Assembly (NCBI GenBank): GCA_918807975.1
Contig: OU964928.1
Coordinates: forward strand, 17,535,323-17,599,322
DNA from: Aplidium turbinatum
Taxonomy: Eukaryota > Chordata > Ascidiacea > Aplousobranchia > Polyclinidae
Reading direction: 5' to 3'
Length of the DNA: 64,000 nt
The position numbers were made by a program, and so were the translations under genes. The notes beneath the pieces were generated by a model. The model was not told the origin of the DNA and did no database searches. It was given only the letters and a program-made list of their open reading frames with translations. This document shows positions 12,701 through 23,063 of this stretch, one piece after another (positions within the stretch are counted from its first letter, which is position 1; every line of letters starts with the position of its first letter).

Positions 12701-14798
12701 CATGCAAAATTTAAGTGGCATATGTTGCGGAATATAGTTTTATTCGAAGATGTTTGGAGAGGTATTTTTCATGCAAAAAGTCGTATTATTTTCTTGAATA
12801 TTGTAAAAATATTTTCCATCTTTGAACCGTTCTGCTGGACGTTCCTCCCAAATGCCCACCTATTGATGCACATCCCTGGAAAGGTAATTTAATACTGAAT
12901 CCGATGCATGCAAAATTTAAGTGGCATATGTTGCGAAATATAGTTTTATTCGAAGATGTTTGGAGTAGTGTTTTTTATGCAAAAATCTTATTATTTTCTT
13001 GAATATTGTAAAAATATCTTCCATCTTTGAACCGTTCTGCTGAGCGTTCCTCCCAAATGCCCACCTATTGATGCACATCCCTGAAAAGGTAATTTAATAC
13101 TAGATCCGATGCATGCAAAATTTAAGTGGCATATGTTGCGGAATATAGTTTTATTCGAAGATGTTTGGAGAGGTGTTTTTTATGCAAAAAGTCGTATTAT
13201 TTTCTTGAAAATCGTAAAAATATCCTCCATCTTTGAACCGTTCTGCTGGACGTTCCTCCCAAATGCCCACCTATTGATGCACATCCTTGGAAAGGTAATT
13301 TAATACTAAATCCGATGCATGCAAAATTTAAGTGGCATATGTTGCGGAATATAGTTTTATTCGAAGATGTTTGGAAAGGTGTTTTTTATGCAAAAAGTCG
13401 TATTATTTTCATGAATATTGTAAAAATATCCTCCATCTTTGAACCGTTCTGCTGGACGTTCCTCCCAAATGCCCACCTATTGATGCACATCCCTGGAAAG
13501 GTAATTTAATACTAAATCCGATGCATGCAAAATTTAAGTGGCATATGTTGCGGAATATAGTTTTATTCGAAGATGTTTGGAGTGGTTTTTTTTATGCAAA
13601 AATCGTATTATTTTCTTGATTATTGTAAAAATATTTTCCATCTTTGAACCGTTCTGCTGAACGTTCCTCCCAAATGCCCACCTATTGATGCACATCTCTG
13701 GAAAGGTAATTTAATAATGAATCCGATGCATGCAAAATTTAAGTGGCATATGTTGCGGAATATAGTTTTATTTGAAGATGTTTGGAGAGGTATTTTTTTT
13801 GTAAAATCGTATTATTTTCTTGAATATCTTAAAATTATCCTCCATCTTTGAACCGTTCTGCTGGACGTTCCTCCCAAATGCCCACCTATTGATGCACATC
13901 CCTGGAAAGGTAATTTAATACTAAATCCGATGCATGCAAAATTTAAGTGGCATATGTTGCGAAATATAGTTTTATTCGAAGATGTTTGGAGAGGTGTTTT
14001 TTATGCAAAAAGTCGTATTATTTTCTTGAATATTGTAAAAATATCCTCCATCTTTGAACCGTTCTGCTAAGCGTTCCTCCCAAATGCCCACCTATTGATG
14101 CACATCCCTGGAAAGATAATTTAATACTGAATCCGATGCATGCAAAATTTAAGTGGCATATGTTGCGGAATATAGTTTTATTCGAAGATGTTTGGAGAGG
14201 TATTTTTTATGTAAAATCGTATTATTTTCTTGAATATTGTAAAAATATCCTCCATCTTTGAACCGTTCTGCTGGACGTTCCTCCCAAATGCCCACCTATT
14301 GATGCACATCCCTGGAAAGGTAATTTAATACTGAATCCGATGCATACAAAATTTAAGTGGCATATGTTGCGGAATATAGTTTTATTTGAAGATGTTTGGA
14401 GAGGTGTTTTTTATGCAAAAAGTCGTATTATTTTCTTGAATATTGTAAAAATATTTTCCATCTTTGAACCGTTCTGCTGGACGTTCCTCCCAAATGCCCA
14501 CCTATTGATGCACATCTCTGGAAAGGTAATTTAATAATGAATCCGATGCATGCAAAATTTAAGTGGCATATGTTGCGGAATATAGTTTTATTTGAAGATG
14601 TTTGGAGAGGTATTTTTTTTGTAAAATCGTATTATTTTCTTGAATATCTTAAAATTATCCTCCATCTTTGAACCGTTCTGCTGGACGTTCCTCCCAAATG
14701 CCCACCTATTGATGCACATCCCTGGAAAGGTAATTTAATACTAAATCCGATGCATGCAAAATTTAAGTGGCATATGTTGCGGAATATAGTTTTATTTA
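9726..14798. repeat. tandem satellite, about 25 copies of a 205-206 bp unit
   Basis: Unit starts (GATGCATGCAAAATTTAA or the variant with GCATACAA) recur at 9822, 10028, 10234, 10439, 10644 and so on to 14749. Each unit has an AT-rich part and a more conserved, GC-richer part containing ACCGTTCTGCTGGACGTTCC. Variant units recur in the same order. For example the run at 11878, 12083, 12287, 12492 is repeated at 13930, 14135, 14339, 14544, which gives a higher-order period of 2052 bp (10 units). The last unit breaks off about 50 bp in. Each unit contains a 64-codon open stretch, but the unit length is not a multiple of three and many copies lose the frame, so I do not call a gene. Confidence 0.97.
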
Positions 14799-15173
14799 AA
14801 ATTTTTCGAAGGTATGTCATGTCGCACTTTATGCCTCGCACTTATTCACGGATATCTTTTTTAGGTGGAAAGCGGAAAAATTATTCTGCCAGAATGACGG
14901 TGGTGTTTTGGGGCTGGCTTGTCAGGGAAGCTATACGAATATTTTTGGTTAATAGCCTAGCTGATAAGCTCAGCTCCCAGTTACCAGGCTATAGGCCTCG
15001 GGCAACTACCGCATTAGTTACTATAGCAGTTAGCCCAGTGAGTTCAGGCTATAAGTTTTACTCTTAGGTGTGTAGTTCATATAGCCACTGACATTAAAAT
15101 TGCATTATTGCTTACAAAGTGTTCAAAAGTCCTGATACTGGATCCAGGAACATTCTATTTGTCTTAGTTTGTA

Positions 15174-16065
15174 GGCAGTGGCTATTTGACCGGCGCCGGT
15201 CTTTGAATCTGAAACACTATTTGACCGGTCATGACGTCACTATACAGTCACTTTTTTCTTTTTCTCTTTCAAAGCAAGCAAAAGACGAGAAGAGCATATA
15301 AGTTCTAAATCCAACCATCTTACTCAACTCGTAACGTGGCGCATGCGATACGTTGCCGCCTCCGACTCTAGAGGGACTGAGTTCGATACTACCCGGAAGC
15401 GTTCTTTTTTTTTATTTTATTTTTTTAACTAAATTTTGACACGAAGTGCATTTTTTAGTCAGTTTTTAATTATTTTTTATGTCTTTTCAAATGTGAGTAA
15501 TAAAGTTAGAGTTTTTTTAATTTGCTGGAATTTGAGAATTTCTCTGGGTAATTTTCCGATTGTGGCCGTGCTAACTACTGATACGGTATATAGCCTACAT
15601 AATTTTTCAATTCAGGCACGTTTTAAACTTTTCAAGGTTTTGCCACGTCTTCCCGTTCATTAACGTGCTGGGAGGTCTATATGTATCGATTTTTGTAGTT
15701 AGTATCTTTTTCGTCCCGGACGCGTTAATGACGAAAAATAAAATGATTGATTGATGTGACCGTGTTTGCCGAACGAAGCAATACATTTTTGCTCTCAACA
15801 AAATGCACTTTGGGTCAAAATTTAGTTAAAAAAAAAGAACGCTTCTGGGTAGTATCGAACTCAGTCCCTCTAGAATAGGAAGCGGCGACGTACCACACGC
15901 GCCACATAACGAGTTGAATAAAATGGTTGGATTCAGAACTTATATGCGCGCTTCTCATCTTTTGCTTTGAAAGAGAAAAAGAAAAAAAGTGACTGGACAA
16001 TGACGTAATGACGGTCAAATAGTGTTTCAGATTCAAAGACCGGCGCCGGTCAAATAGCCACTGCC
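15174..16065. mobile_element. DNA transposon with ~240-bp inverted arms and 9-bp target duplication
   Basis: The element starts GGCAGTGGCTATTTGACCGG and ends with its inverse. The arms pair for roughly 240 bp, and TAGTTTGTA flanks both sides (15165-15173, 16066-16074). The 9-bp duplication and long arms suggest a Mutator-like or fold-back element. Each arm carries a GGCGCCGG palindrome next to the end and a tRNA-like stretch (tggcgcatgcg, then gagttcgat about 55 bp on). There is no transposase. A second copy is at 55878-56860. Confidence 0.85.
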
Positions 16066-16421
16066 TAGTTTGTATTGTCTTGGAACTTAGATGCATTGCT
16101 GATAAGAGAATAGGCTATGATCTGGTTAGCCTAGCCAATTAGTGCACAACTGTACTGGTAGGTTATCGTACCAGTTATATGCCATGGGTGCTTTTTGCTA
16201 CAATTGACTTTCTAAAAAATAACGCGTTAAAATATTTTTTAAAAATTTTGTAATTTGCGGTGTGCGGTGCAGTGTCAAAGTTCCAGATAAATTGCGGTGT
16301 GCGGATAGATGAGTCAGTTGCGGTGCGGTGTGTGGATAAAAATTTTGGGTTTGCTGCATCTCTAGTGCTTTTATCCGCTATTCTGCTTTTATGCAGTGCA
16401 TAAGTTTGACTGTAATGCTGT

Positions 16422-16628
16422 ATGATCGGTTGGTTTTGAATCTTTATCCTCGCTGGCAAAGTTTGGTGGGTTGTTCTTAATAGTTTCGCATACTTGTAGA
16501 GACTTTTGACGCAGGGCCGGTTACCATACTGGAATTGGCAGCTAGTGAAGTTTTCTGATTGTTGCTGGGGAATCATTCCATCTATGAGGTTTGATTGATT
16601 GAATCTTTATTCTCGGACTTGGAAAGCT
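16422..16628 (-). repeat. fragments of tRNA-derived SINE (family 1)
   Basis: Two pieces of the SINE family 1 tail occur here: 16422-16572 and 16590-16628 (attgattgaatctttattctcgg). Both match the 3' part of the copies at 31897-32208 and 60433-60748. The tRNA-like head is absent. Confidence 0.65.
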
Positions 16629-16699
16629 TCAAACTACATAAAATTGATGCTTTTCTACCAAAAAATAAACTCTCCTTAAACTACTCTAAAAAAAGCTAC

Positions 16700-17030
16700 A
16701 TTATAATTTAAACAAAGTGCCAAAGCAAACCGTTGAAACTAACTTCAGGTTGTGTATAAACCAAACAGTGAAGTATCTGGGAATCCATGTCGATGAACAT
16801 CTAACCTGATCATCACACATTAAACATTTGTTACTGCAGTTGGCTCGATATTCTGGAATTTTTTATCGCCTTTGTAACTATGTATTAGAAGAAACATTGC
16901 TCATGTTATATTATAGTTTAGTATATAGTCGTGTTCAATACGGTATTACTATATTGAGTACTGCAAGTAAAATGCTAATCAAGGAAGTAGACGTCAGACA
17001 CAATTATATTATTTTTACAATCAGTAGAAG
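16700..17030 (+). mobile_element. LINE reverse-transcriptase C-terminal fragment (part 1, interrupted)
   Basis: The plus strand gives KYLGIHVDEHLT, then SGIFYRLCNYV and LLMLYYSLVYSRVQYGI, which is the thumb/connection region of CR1/Jockey-type LINEs. One in-frame stop lies between the first two motifs. At 17030 it is cut by a hAT-like element, and the protein resumes at 18185 after that element. Confidence 0.75.
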
Positions 17031-18184
17031 CATAGGCGTCGATTTTTTCTTAGAAGAATGGAATTCTGGGTGGGCGAGAGTTTTCAAACAGATTTCATTG
17101 AATGTGTACGGTGTTCGCAAATTCGCAATGGTTAGTCTTTCTCACAGAGACTGTGTTTAGCGTCGCTGCAGCAACTAGGCCTTAATAGGTTTGATGTTTG
17201 CTTTCTTGCGCCTTGCGATCTTATGAGCGCTGCTAAACTAAACAAACTTCTTTTATGTTTTCCTTTGCGACCTAAAAAGCGCGTGAATCATAAATTGTTA
17301 TCTTTAAAGTGGCGCCTTCGGATTTGCCGCAAAATGTTCGGACAGGTGACTGCTGACTGAACCTTCCTGAGCCGGAAGCTAATCCGGCAGCATGCTAACG
17401 TCAAATGGAGCAGGTAGAGATCCATGGCTCATGCTGCTTCTGCAACTACCGGTGCATTGCCCGAGACATTCACTTTACCACTGTCCATCCTTGAAGCACT
17501 GCTTTCTTCATCAATGTCATCTCTACGTTCATTCGTTCTGGACATGGCTTCTTCAGCGTTATCATCTCGACGCCTTTTGGAAGCTGGTTTTAAGAATGCG
17601 CAAATAGATGTTTGATTTTGCTTCATGTTTAACCTTTCAATAATGAAATGACAACATCGCGCGGTGCCCCAATTTATACCCAGCAACATGTTTCAGTTTG
17701 TGAGAAAAGATTTGTTAAAAGCGATTGTTTCAGTACGTGTTTAGTTTGTATCGGTTATTTTATTGTTATGTTCATTGTTCATTATGATGTCATATTCATA
17801 TTCCCTTACGCTGACCCGGAACTGAAGTTTGATTGTGACGTAACGAAAGTGAGACCATTCGGAGAAAATATCAAACATGGCTTTCTCTCACCAGGAATTG
17901 CCAGCGTGTGGCAGTTGCCGTAGCAACAACAATGCATTGAGTACCGCCTTTTTTTCAACGCAATGTTGTTGCGGATGCGGAAATGCTTTGTTCTGTCGGA
18001 TACCTAGCGAGAGACATTGCGTAAAACAAGAAGTTGCGCTGCAGTTGGTTGGATAATTCAACGTTTAACAAAAACTGAAATAATTGTAACAAACACTTCA
18101 TAAGTGTCATGAAAACAGGGTGGGCAAAACATATTTTGCCCACCCTCGTTTCACGGCCGGGCCCACCCTATTTCGACACCTATG
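17031..18184. mobile_element. hAT-type DNA transposon derivative, 1.15 kb, inserted in a LINE
   Basis: The terminal inverted repeats read CATAGGCGTCGA on the left and CATAGGTGTCGA on the reversed right end. Flanks AGTAGAAG (17023-17030) and ACTAGAAG (18185-18192) form an 8-bp target duplication with one mismatch. Joining the flanks restores an unbroken LINE reading. The minus strand at about 17624-17429 encodes a Gln/Ser start followed by FLKPASKRRR and an acidic stretch, like the N-terminus of ZMYM/DUF4371-type hAT transposases (the usual form is QSSLLSFFKK). The catalytic part is missing, so it is an internally deleted copy. Confidence 0.85.
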
Positions 18185-18435
18185 ACTAGAAGTACAAAAT
18201 TCAGTCACGTCACTAACTTATACAAATCTTTGAATATTTTACAACGTGAAGATATTTACAAACTTGAAATTGCCAAACTTATGCATAAAGTTTCCAATAA
18301 TTATCTACCACCTGTATTGCAAAATTGTTTTATAAAACTTGATAATATTCACTCGCACAACACTCGACAACTAAATAAAATGAAGTATTTTCTTCAACAA
18401 ATAAACAAATCCGTGGCACCAGGGTTGGTTGATTT
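18185..18435 (+). mobile_element. LINE C-terminal fragment (part 2)
   Basis: Continues the LINE interrupted at 17030. NLYKSLNILQREDIYKLEIA, then LPPVLQNCF and HSHNTRQ are the conserved C-terminal segments of CR1/Jockey-type ORF2 proteins. It is cut at about 18421 by sequence beginning CAGGGTTGG. Confidence 0.75.
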
Positions 18436-18520
18436 AAATCAAATGATTTAAATCAATCAAATGATTTAAATCAAATTAAATCAAATGATTTAAATCATTG
18501 ATTTAAATCAAGCAAGAAAA
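18422..18520. mobile_element. one end of a CAGGGTTG transposon with GATTTAAATC repeats
   Basis: After CAGGGTTGG comes a cluster of palindromic TGATTTAAATCA motifs in both phases. The terminus matches those at 23555, 30883 and 57915. I could not find the opposite end, so this copy is probably truncated. Confidence 0.5.
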
Positions 18521-18939
18521 ATCAAAAAAATTAAATGATTTTTTATTTGATAAAATAAAAATAAATACATCAACAAACGTTTCACTGCTTAGTGCTTCTC
18601 TGTAATACAAAAGTTATATTTAAATACTTAAGGTTATAGGCTATGCATGTTTTTAAAGGCAACTTAGTTTACTTGGCAGTTCACAAACAGTGTTGTTCAC
18701 TAAACATAGTTTTTGAGCGAGTTTTTTCCACTTTTGGTCTGGTTCAATCAGAAGTTCGAAATCGATTGGGCACTGCAAAAGCTGGCGAGTTGTATTTATA
18801 TATAAACTTCTCAATGCAAAATAAACTGCAATTTTGTGTCATCCGAACTTTTATTGTTTTGGTATGGTACGTCGGTAACATATATTACACACTTAAACTT
18901 TCTTTGCAAAAAGTCTGGTTGTAGGCTATGCATCATATG

Positions 18940-19171
18940 AATCACTGACGCAGGCCAGTCACCGAGATTGACAGAGTAAAGTTTTCGATTGTTGAAGTCT
19001 TGTTGCATGGGAATTATTCCATGCATTAGATGCAGCTGAATGGAGATTGGAGAGCAAACCTTAACATGCGTTGCTCAAGTGCACACTCCGAGAGTCAAAC
19101 CAGTGCCGCTTGATCTTGAAGTTTCTTTGTTGTAGAAGTCACGCGCTAACCAACTGAGCTATCGGGGCGGG
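18940..19171 (-). repeat. tRNA-derived SINE (family 1)
   Basis: On the minus strand it opens with a tRNA-like head (CCCCGATAGCTCAGTTGGTT as A box, GGTTTGACTC as B box) and continues into the family body. The 3' tail is cut short. Same family as 31897-32208 and 60433-60748. Confidence 0.8.
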
Positions 19172-19203
19172 GTAGAGGTGCTGCTTCCGACAGTACATTA
19201 CGT

Positions 19204-19997
19204 GGGTGCAACCTAATTCGTACCATGAACAATTAGTACCGTCAGTTCGTAGCTTGAAAAGATCGAGAGAAAAAATTAAAAAAAGCCAAGTCACTGATCG
19301 CAGTTTCCGCAAACATTTTAAAAGGGTTAGGGTATCGGAGTATCAATTAGGTATCAGTATCCGCAAACAAACTGAAAAGAACGAGAGAAAAAATAGAAAT
19401 TCGCTGATTGCAGTTATCGTTTTTCCGCAGTTTCCGCAAACATTTTAAAATTTCCGATAATGCACCTAAAGAGTTTGCCGAAGTCGCTGATCGCACTCGC
19501 AGTTTCCGCAAACATTTTAAAAGGGTTAGGGTTGATCGGAGTTTCCGCAAACATTTTAAAAGGGTTAGGGTGTTTCCGCAAACAAACTGAAAAGATGGAA
19601 AGAAAAAAAATAGAACAAAGCTGAAGTCGCTGATTGTAGTTTCTGTTTTTTCGCAGTTTCCGCAAACATTTTAAAATTTCTGGTAATGATCCTTGGAGTT
19701 TGCCGAAGTCGCTGATCGCAATTTCCGCAAACATTTTAAAAGGGTTAGGGACAGGGTTAAGGTTGATCGGAGTTTTTGCAAACATTTTGAAAGGGTTAAG
19801 GTTGATTGGAGTTTCTGCAAACATTTTAAAATTTCTGGTAATGATCCTAAGAGTTAAGTTTTTGTTTGCTTGCGGAAAATTTTAAAATGTTTGCGGAAAC
19901 TGCAATCAGCGACTTCGGCTTTTGTAATTTTTTCTCGATCTCTTCAAGGTACGAACTGACGGTACGAATTGTTCATGGTATGAATTGGGTTGCATCC
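19204..19997. mobile_element. GGGTGCAACC/GGTTGCATCC element, 794 bp
   Basis: The ends are inverted (GGGTGCAACCTAATTCGTAC and its inverse). Flanks ACATTACGT and ACATTACAT form a 9-bp duplication with one mismatch. The interior is built of repeats of gcagtttccgcaaacatttt and its inverse, telomere-like aagggttaggg, and cgaagtcgctgatcg. Smaller relatives are at 38343-38560, 58414-58605 and about 49988-50246. No coding capacity. Confidence 0.75.
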
Positions 19998-20018
19998 ACA
20001 TTACATGATCTACAATCC

Positions 20019-20112
20019 TTAGGTGCTGCTGAATAAAGAGTAGTCCTTAACATGCGTTCCTCAAGCACACACATTGAGAGTCGAACCAGTTACACTTGAT
20101 CTTGAAGCTTCT
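20019..20112 (-). repeat. SINE family 1 fragment
   Basis: A short minus-strand piece matching the B-box side of the tRNA-like head and the start of the body (agtcgaaccagt, cttgatcttgaagcttc). Confidence 0.6.
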
Positions 20113-20674
20113 TTGTTCATGATGCTACAATAAATCTTTGTTGTGACATTCATCATTGAAAATACGGTATAATATAACGGTATATACCATATATATATAG
20201 TATTTCAAAATTTAACTGCAGCAGTTTAGATTGTGTGGTCACTCAACCATTTTGTATTTAGTTTGTTATTAAAGCAGGCAATTTTTGTGCTACAAGTATG
20301 CTCAAAACAAAAAACCCAGAAAAACAGGTAACTGATTGAAGAAGTGATTTAGCAGCATTGTAGCCTACAATTTGCAAGTAATTCATTTACATGTTGTTTT
20401 ACATATTGTGGTTTTCAATCCTTAATGTCTGTTGAAGTAGACAATTTTTCTCGCTGGTATATTTTAAAGTCCGGTAGCAAGTCTGCAATTTAGAAAATGA
20501 GATTTTTTTTCACAATGTAGCTGGTTTCTTTTCATACAAATAGCTTGGATATTAAAGATGATAATTTGAACCTGCTTAAGAGTAACAGTACCGTATCTAT
20601 CAGAGTACGTCGCATTCCTGTATAAGTCGCACCCCAAAATTTGGCTCAAATATTGGTACAAATTTTTTTAGCAA

Positions 20675-21312
20675 ATTTTATTGAAATGGATGGAAATATC
20701 AAGAGGTGTTCAACAGGGCTGTGTCATGAGCCCAGATCTCTTCAATTTGTACAGTGAACTCATCCTTAGAGAACTGGAAGATATTGATGAAGGAATTAAT
20801 ATAAATGGAAAACTTATAAATAACATTCGATATGCAGACGACACAGTCTTGCTTGCAATGTCACAATGTGGTTTGCAAATTTTACTAGATGCAGTTCAAA
20901 CATCCAATGAAAAATATGGACTAAAAATAAACATTAACAAAACTAAAACTCTGGCAGTCTCGAAACGTCTTCCTAAACCAACAATTTGCGTATACTGCAA
21001 TGATAACAAAATTGAACAGGTTCAAAAATTCAATTATTTGGGCTCAATACTGAATCCAAGCACCCGATGTGAAGAAGAAATTAGACGACGCATTGCATTA
21101 TCAAAGTCGAGTTTCAACACCATGACAAAAATCTTTAAAGATCGAAAGCTCTCCAAAACTTTAAAAATTCGTTTGTTAAAATGCTTTGTTTGGTCAATTT
21201 TGATGTACAGATGTGAAACCTAGACGCTAACAACAAAAACCCGAAAAAAGCTTGAAGCTGCAGAAATGTGGTTTTACCGAAGAATTCTTAAAATTCCATG
21301 GACAGCTTTTCG
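20675..21312 (+). mobile_element. LINE (family A) reverse transcriptase, 5'-truncated
   Basis: The frame begins within the RT palm (KWMEISRGVQQGCVMSPDLF) and includes the catalytic YADD box (INNIRYADDTVLLA). It goes on through IEQVQKFNYLGSI, EEIRRRIALSKSSFN and LKCFVWSILMYRCET to AEMWFYRRILKIPWT. One stop codon follows RCET. The order and motifs are those of a widespread animal LINE family. The copy is truncated at both ends and joins another LINE at about 21312. Confidence 0.85.
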
Positions 21313-22690
21313 AACCAACAGAGCAACAGAGAAACCAACAGAGAAACCAAAGAGAAACCAACAGAGAAGAATGCAGGAGGAATACCGAGAGAAGCAGAGA
21401 AAACTATATATGTGTTTCGTCGACTTAGAAAAGGCATTTGACAGAGTACCAAGGAAAGTGATGGAGTGGGCAATGAGGAAAAGAGGTATACCGGAGGTAT
21501 TAGTGAGAGCTGTGATGTCTATGTATGAGGATGCAAGAACAAAAGTGAGAGTTGGATCAAATTATTCAAACGAGTTTTTTGTGAAGGTTGGTGTACACCA
21601 AGGATCAGTTTTGTCACCTCTGATATTTGCTATTGTGGTTGACGTTGTAACTGAAGGAGTGAGGGAGGGCTTATTGAGTGAAATTTTGTATGCAGACGAC
21701 CTGGTCTTGACAAGTAATAGTATGGAGGGACTGGAGAGAAAGTTTGAGAAATGGAAAGAAGCATTTGAAACCAAGGGTATGAAGGTGAATCTTGAAAAAA
21801 CAAAAGTGATGGTGAGTGGAGCAGAAGGAACAGTTGTTGAGAGCAAAGTAGATCCCTGTGGAATATGTGGCAAGAGAGTGATGAGAAATTCAATGCAATG
21901 CAAGGAATGTGGAAAGTGGGTACATGCAAGATGTGCTAATGTCAAGAGAGCCGCAACAAGATTGGCGAAGTGTTTTGTTTGTGGGAAGTGCAGTAAAGGA
22001 AGGAATGAAGTGGAAGGCCATGATGATGAGTTCTGCCATGGCATAGAAACAGTGACAGACTTCTGTTATCTGGGTGATCGGATTAATGGAAGTGGTGGAT
22101 GTGAAGCAGCGGTGACAACAAGGGCAAGATTGGGCTGGGCAAAGTTCAGGGAATGTGGGGAAATGTTGTATGGCAGAAAATTCTCACTAAGGATGAAAGG
22201 GAAAGTATATCAGAGCTGTGTGCGGCCTGCAATGCTATATGGTAGCGAGACATGGATATTGAGAGAGAGTGAACTGGCAATCCTGAGAAGAACGGAAAGG
22301 TCAATGGTGAGAGCAATGTGTGGGGTGAAAACGAGAAGGGAAAAAAGGACTGAAGAATTGTTGGATATGCTAGAGATGAGAGAGACCATAGACCAACTGG
22401 CAAGGGCAAATGGAGTAAGATGGTATGGACATGTGATAAGGAGGGAGAAAGGAAGTTTTCTTAGAAAGGCACTAGATCTAAAGGTGGATGGGAAGAGGAA
22501 ACGCGGTCGTCCAAGAAGAACGTGGAAACAACAAGTCAAGGATGAATTTAAAAAAGTCGGACTGAAGGAGGAAGATGCAAGGGACAGGGTGAAATGGAGA
22601 AAAGGGATTAAAACAATTGCTGCGCGGAAACAATCGGCCACCCCCACTAGTGGGGAACAAACCGACGATGGATTATGGTGATGATGATGA
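21313..22690 (+). mobile_element. LINE (family B) RT with zinc cluster, intact C-terminal reading frame
   Basis: An unbroken frame runs from the RT fingers (FVDLEKAFDRVPR), through VGVHQGSVLSPLIFA and the catalytic YADD box (ILYADDLVLTSN), to a C-terminus with FLRKALDLKVDGKRKRGRPR. Between the RT and its thumb lies a PHD-like zinc cluster: CGICGKRV, then CKEC, CGKWVHARC and CFVCGKC (about 21857-21991). It ends just before a (TGA)n tract, as typical LINE 3' ends do. The 5' end is truncated and fused in frame to LINE A, which gives a 471-codon chimaeric frame from 21266. The open frame implies a young copy. Confidence 0.85.
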
Positions 22691-22854
22691 GAGCAGTTCT
22701 CCAACAGATGGGCCAGGAGCAGCAGATAATAAGATCTAATAGAAATGAGATCTATAGAATGCGATGCTCGCATTCCTCGCACGCAAAATACAAACGCTTA
22801 ATAGCAGCACTAACGCGTGATCTGTAGCATTTGTTTGTCAGAAGTTCAGAACCT

Positions 22855-22922
22855 TGTGTATAAGTCGCACCCCAACCTTTTTGGGCAAGATTTGGTGCAA
22901 AATTTTGCGACTTATACACAGA
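22855..22922. repeat. palindrome gtgtataagtcgca ... tgcgacttatacac
   Basis: An inverted repeat of about 15 bp per arm encloses ccccaacctttttgggcaagatttgg. It resembles the terminal sequence of the element proposed at 20588-22933. Confidence 0.6.
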
Positions 22923-23063
22923 TGAATACGGTATATATATTTTAGTGTCTTGACAATCGGTTCTGCTTGTTGTTGCGATAAAATGGAGTGTTTGACTGTC
23001 ATGGATGACAAGACCATCCGCTGAGTGTTCTTTATTTGTCTTATTGTAATATAGATAAATATT

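Larger units (their letters stand above)
20588..22933. mobile_element. possible TA-flanked element hosting two LINEs
   Basis: Short inverted ends (ccgtatctatc...gtataagtcgcacccc at 20588 and its inverse ending at about 22933, ...cagatgaatacgg), with TA outside each, suggest a Tc1/mariner-type non-autonomous element. LINE copies lie between the ends. The pairing is imperfect and the arms short. The same gtataagtcg motif occurs at 25411, 25475 and 26192. Confidence 0.35.

Noticed and set aside
9823-14534. Repeated 64-codon open frames in the satellite as a protein-coding array
   Set aside because: The unit is 205-206 bp, so frames do not join. Many units lose the frame through indels, and codon positions show no preference for silent changes.
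9726-14798. CRISPR-like array
   Set aside because: The repeats are contiguous 205-bp units without spacers, in a eukaryotic context.
19206-19885. Overlapping frames on both strands with repeated FRKHFKRVRV-type peptides
   Set aside because: They come from the short tandem and inverted repeats of the GGGTGCAACC element. Repetition in all frames indicates non-coding repeats.
22210-22782. 190-codon minus-strand frame
   Set aside because: It is an antisense shadow of the LINE B C-terminal coding frame.
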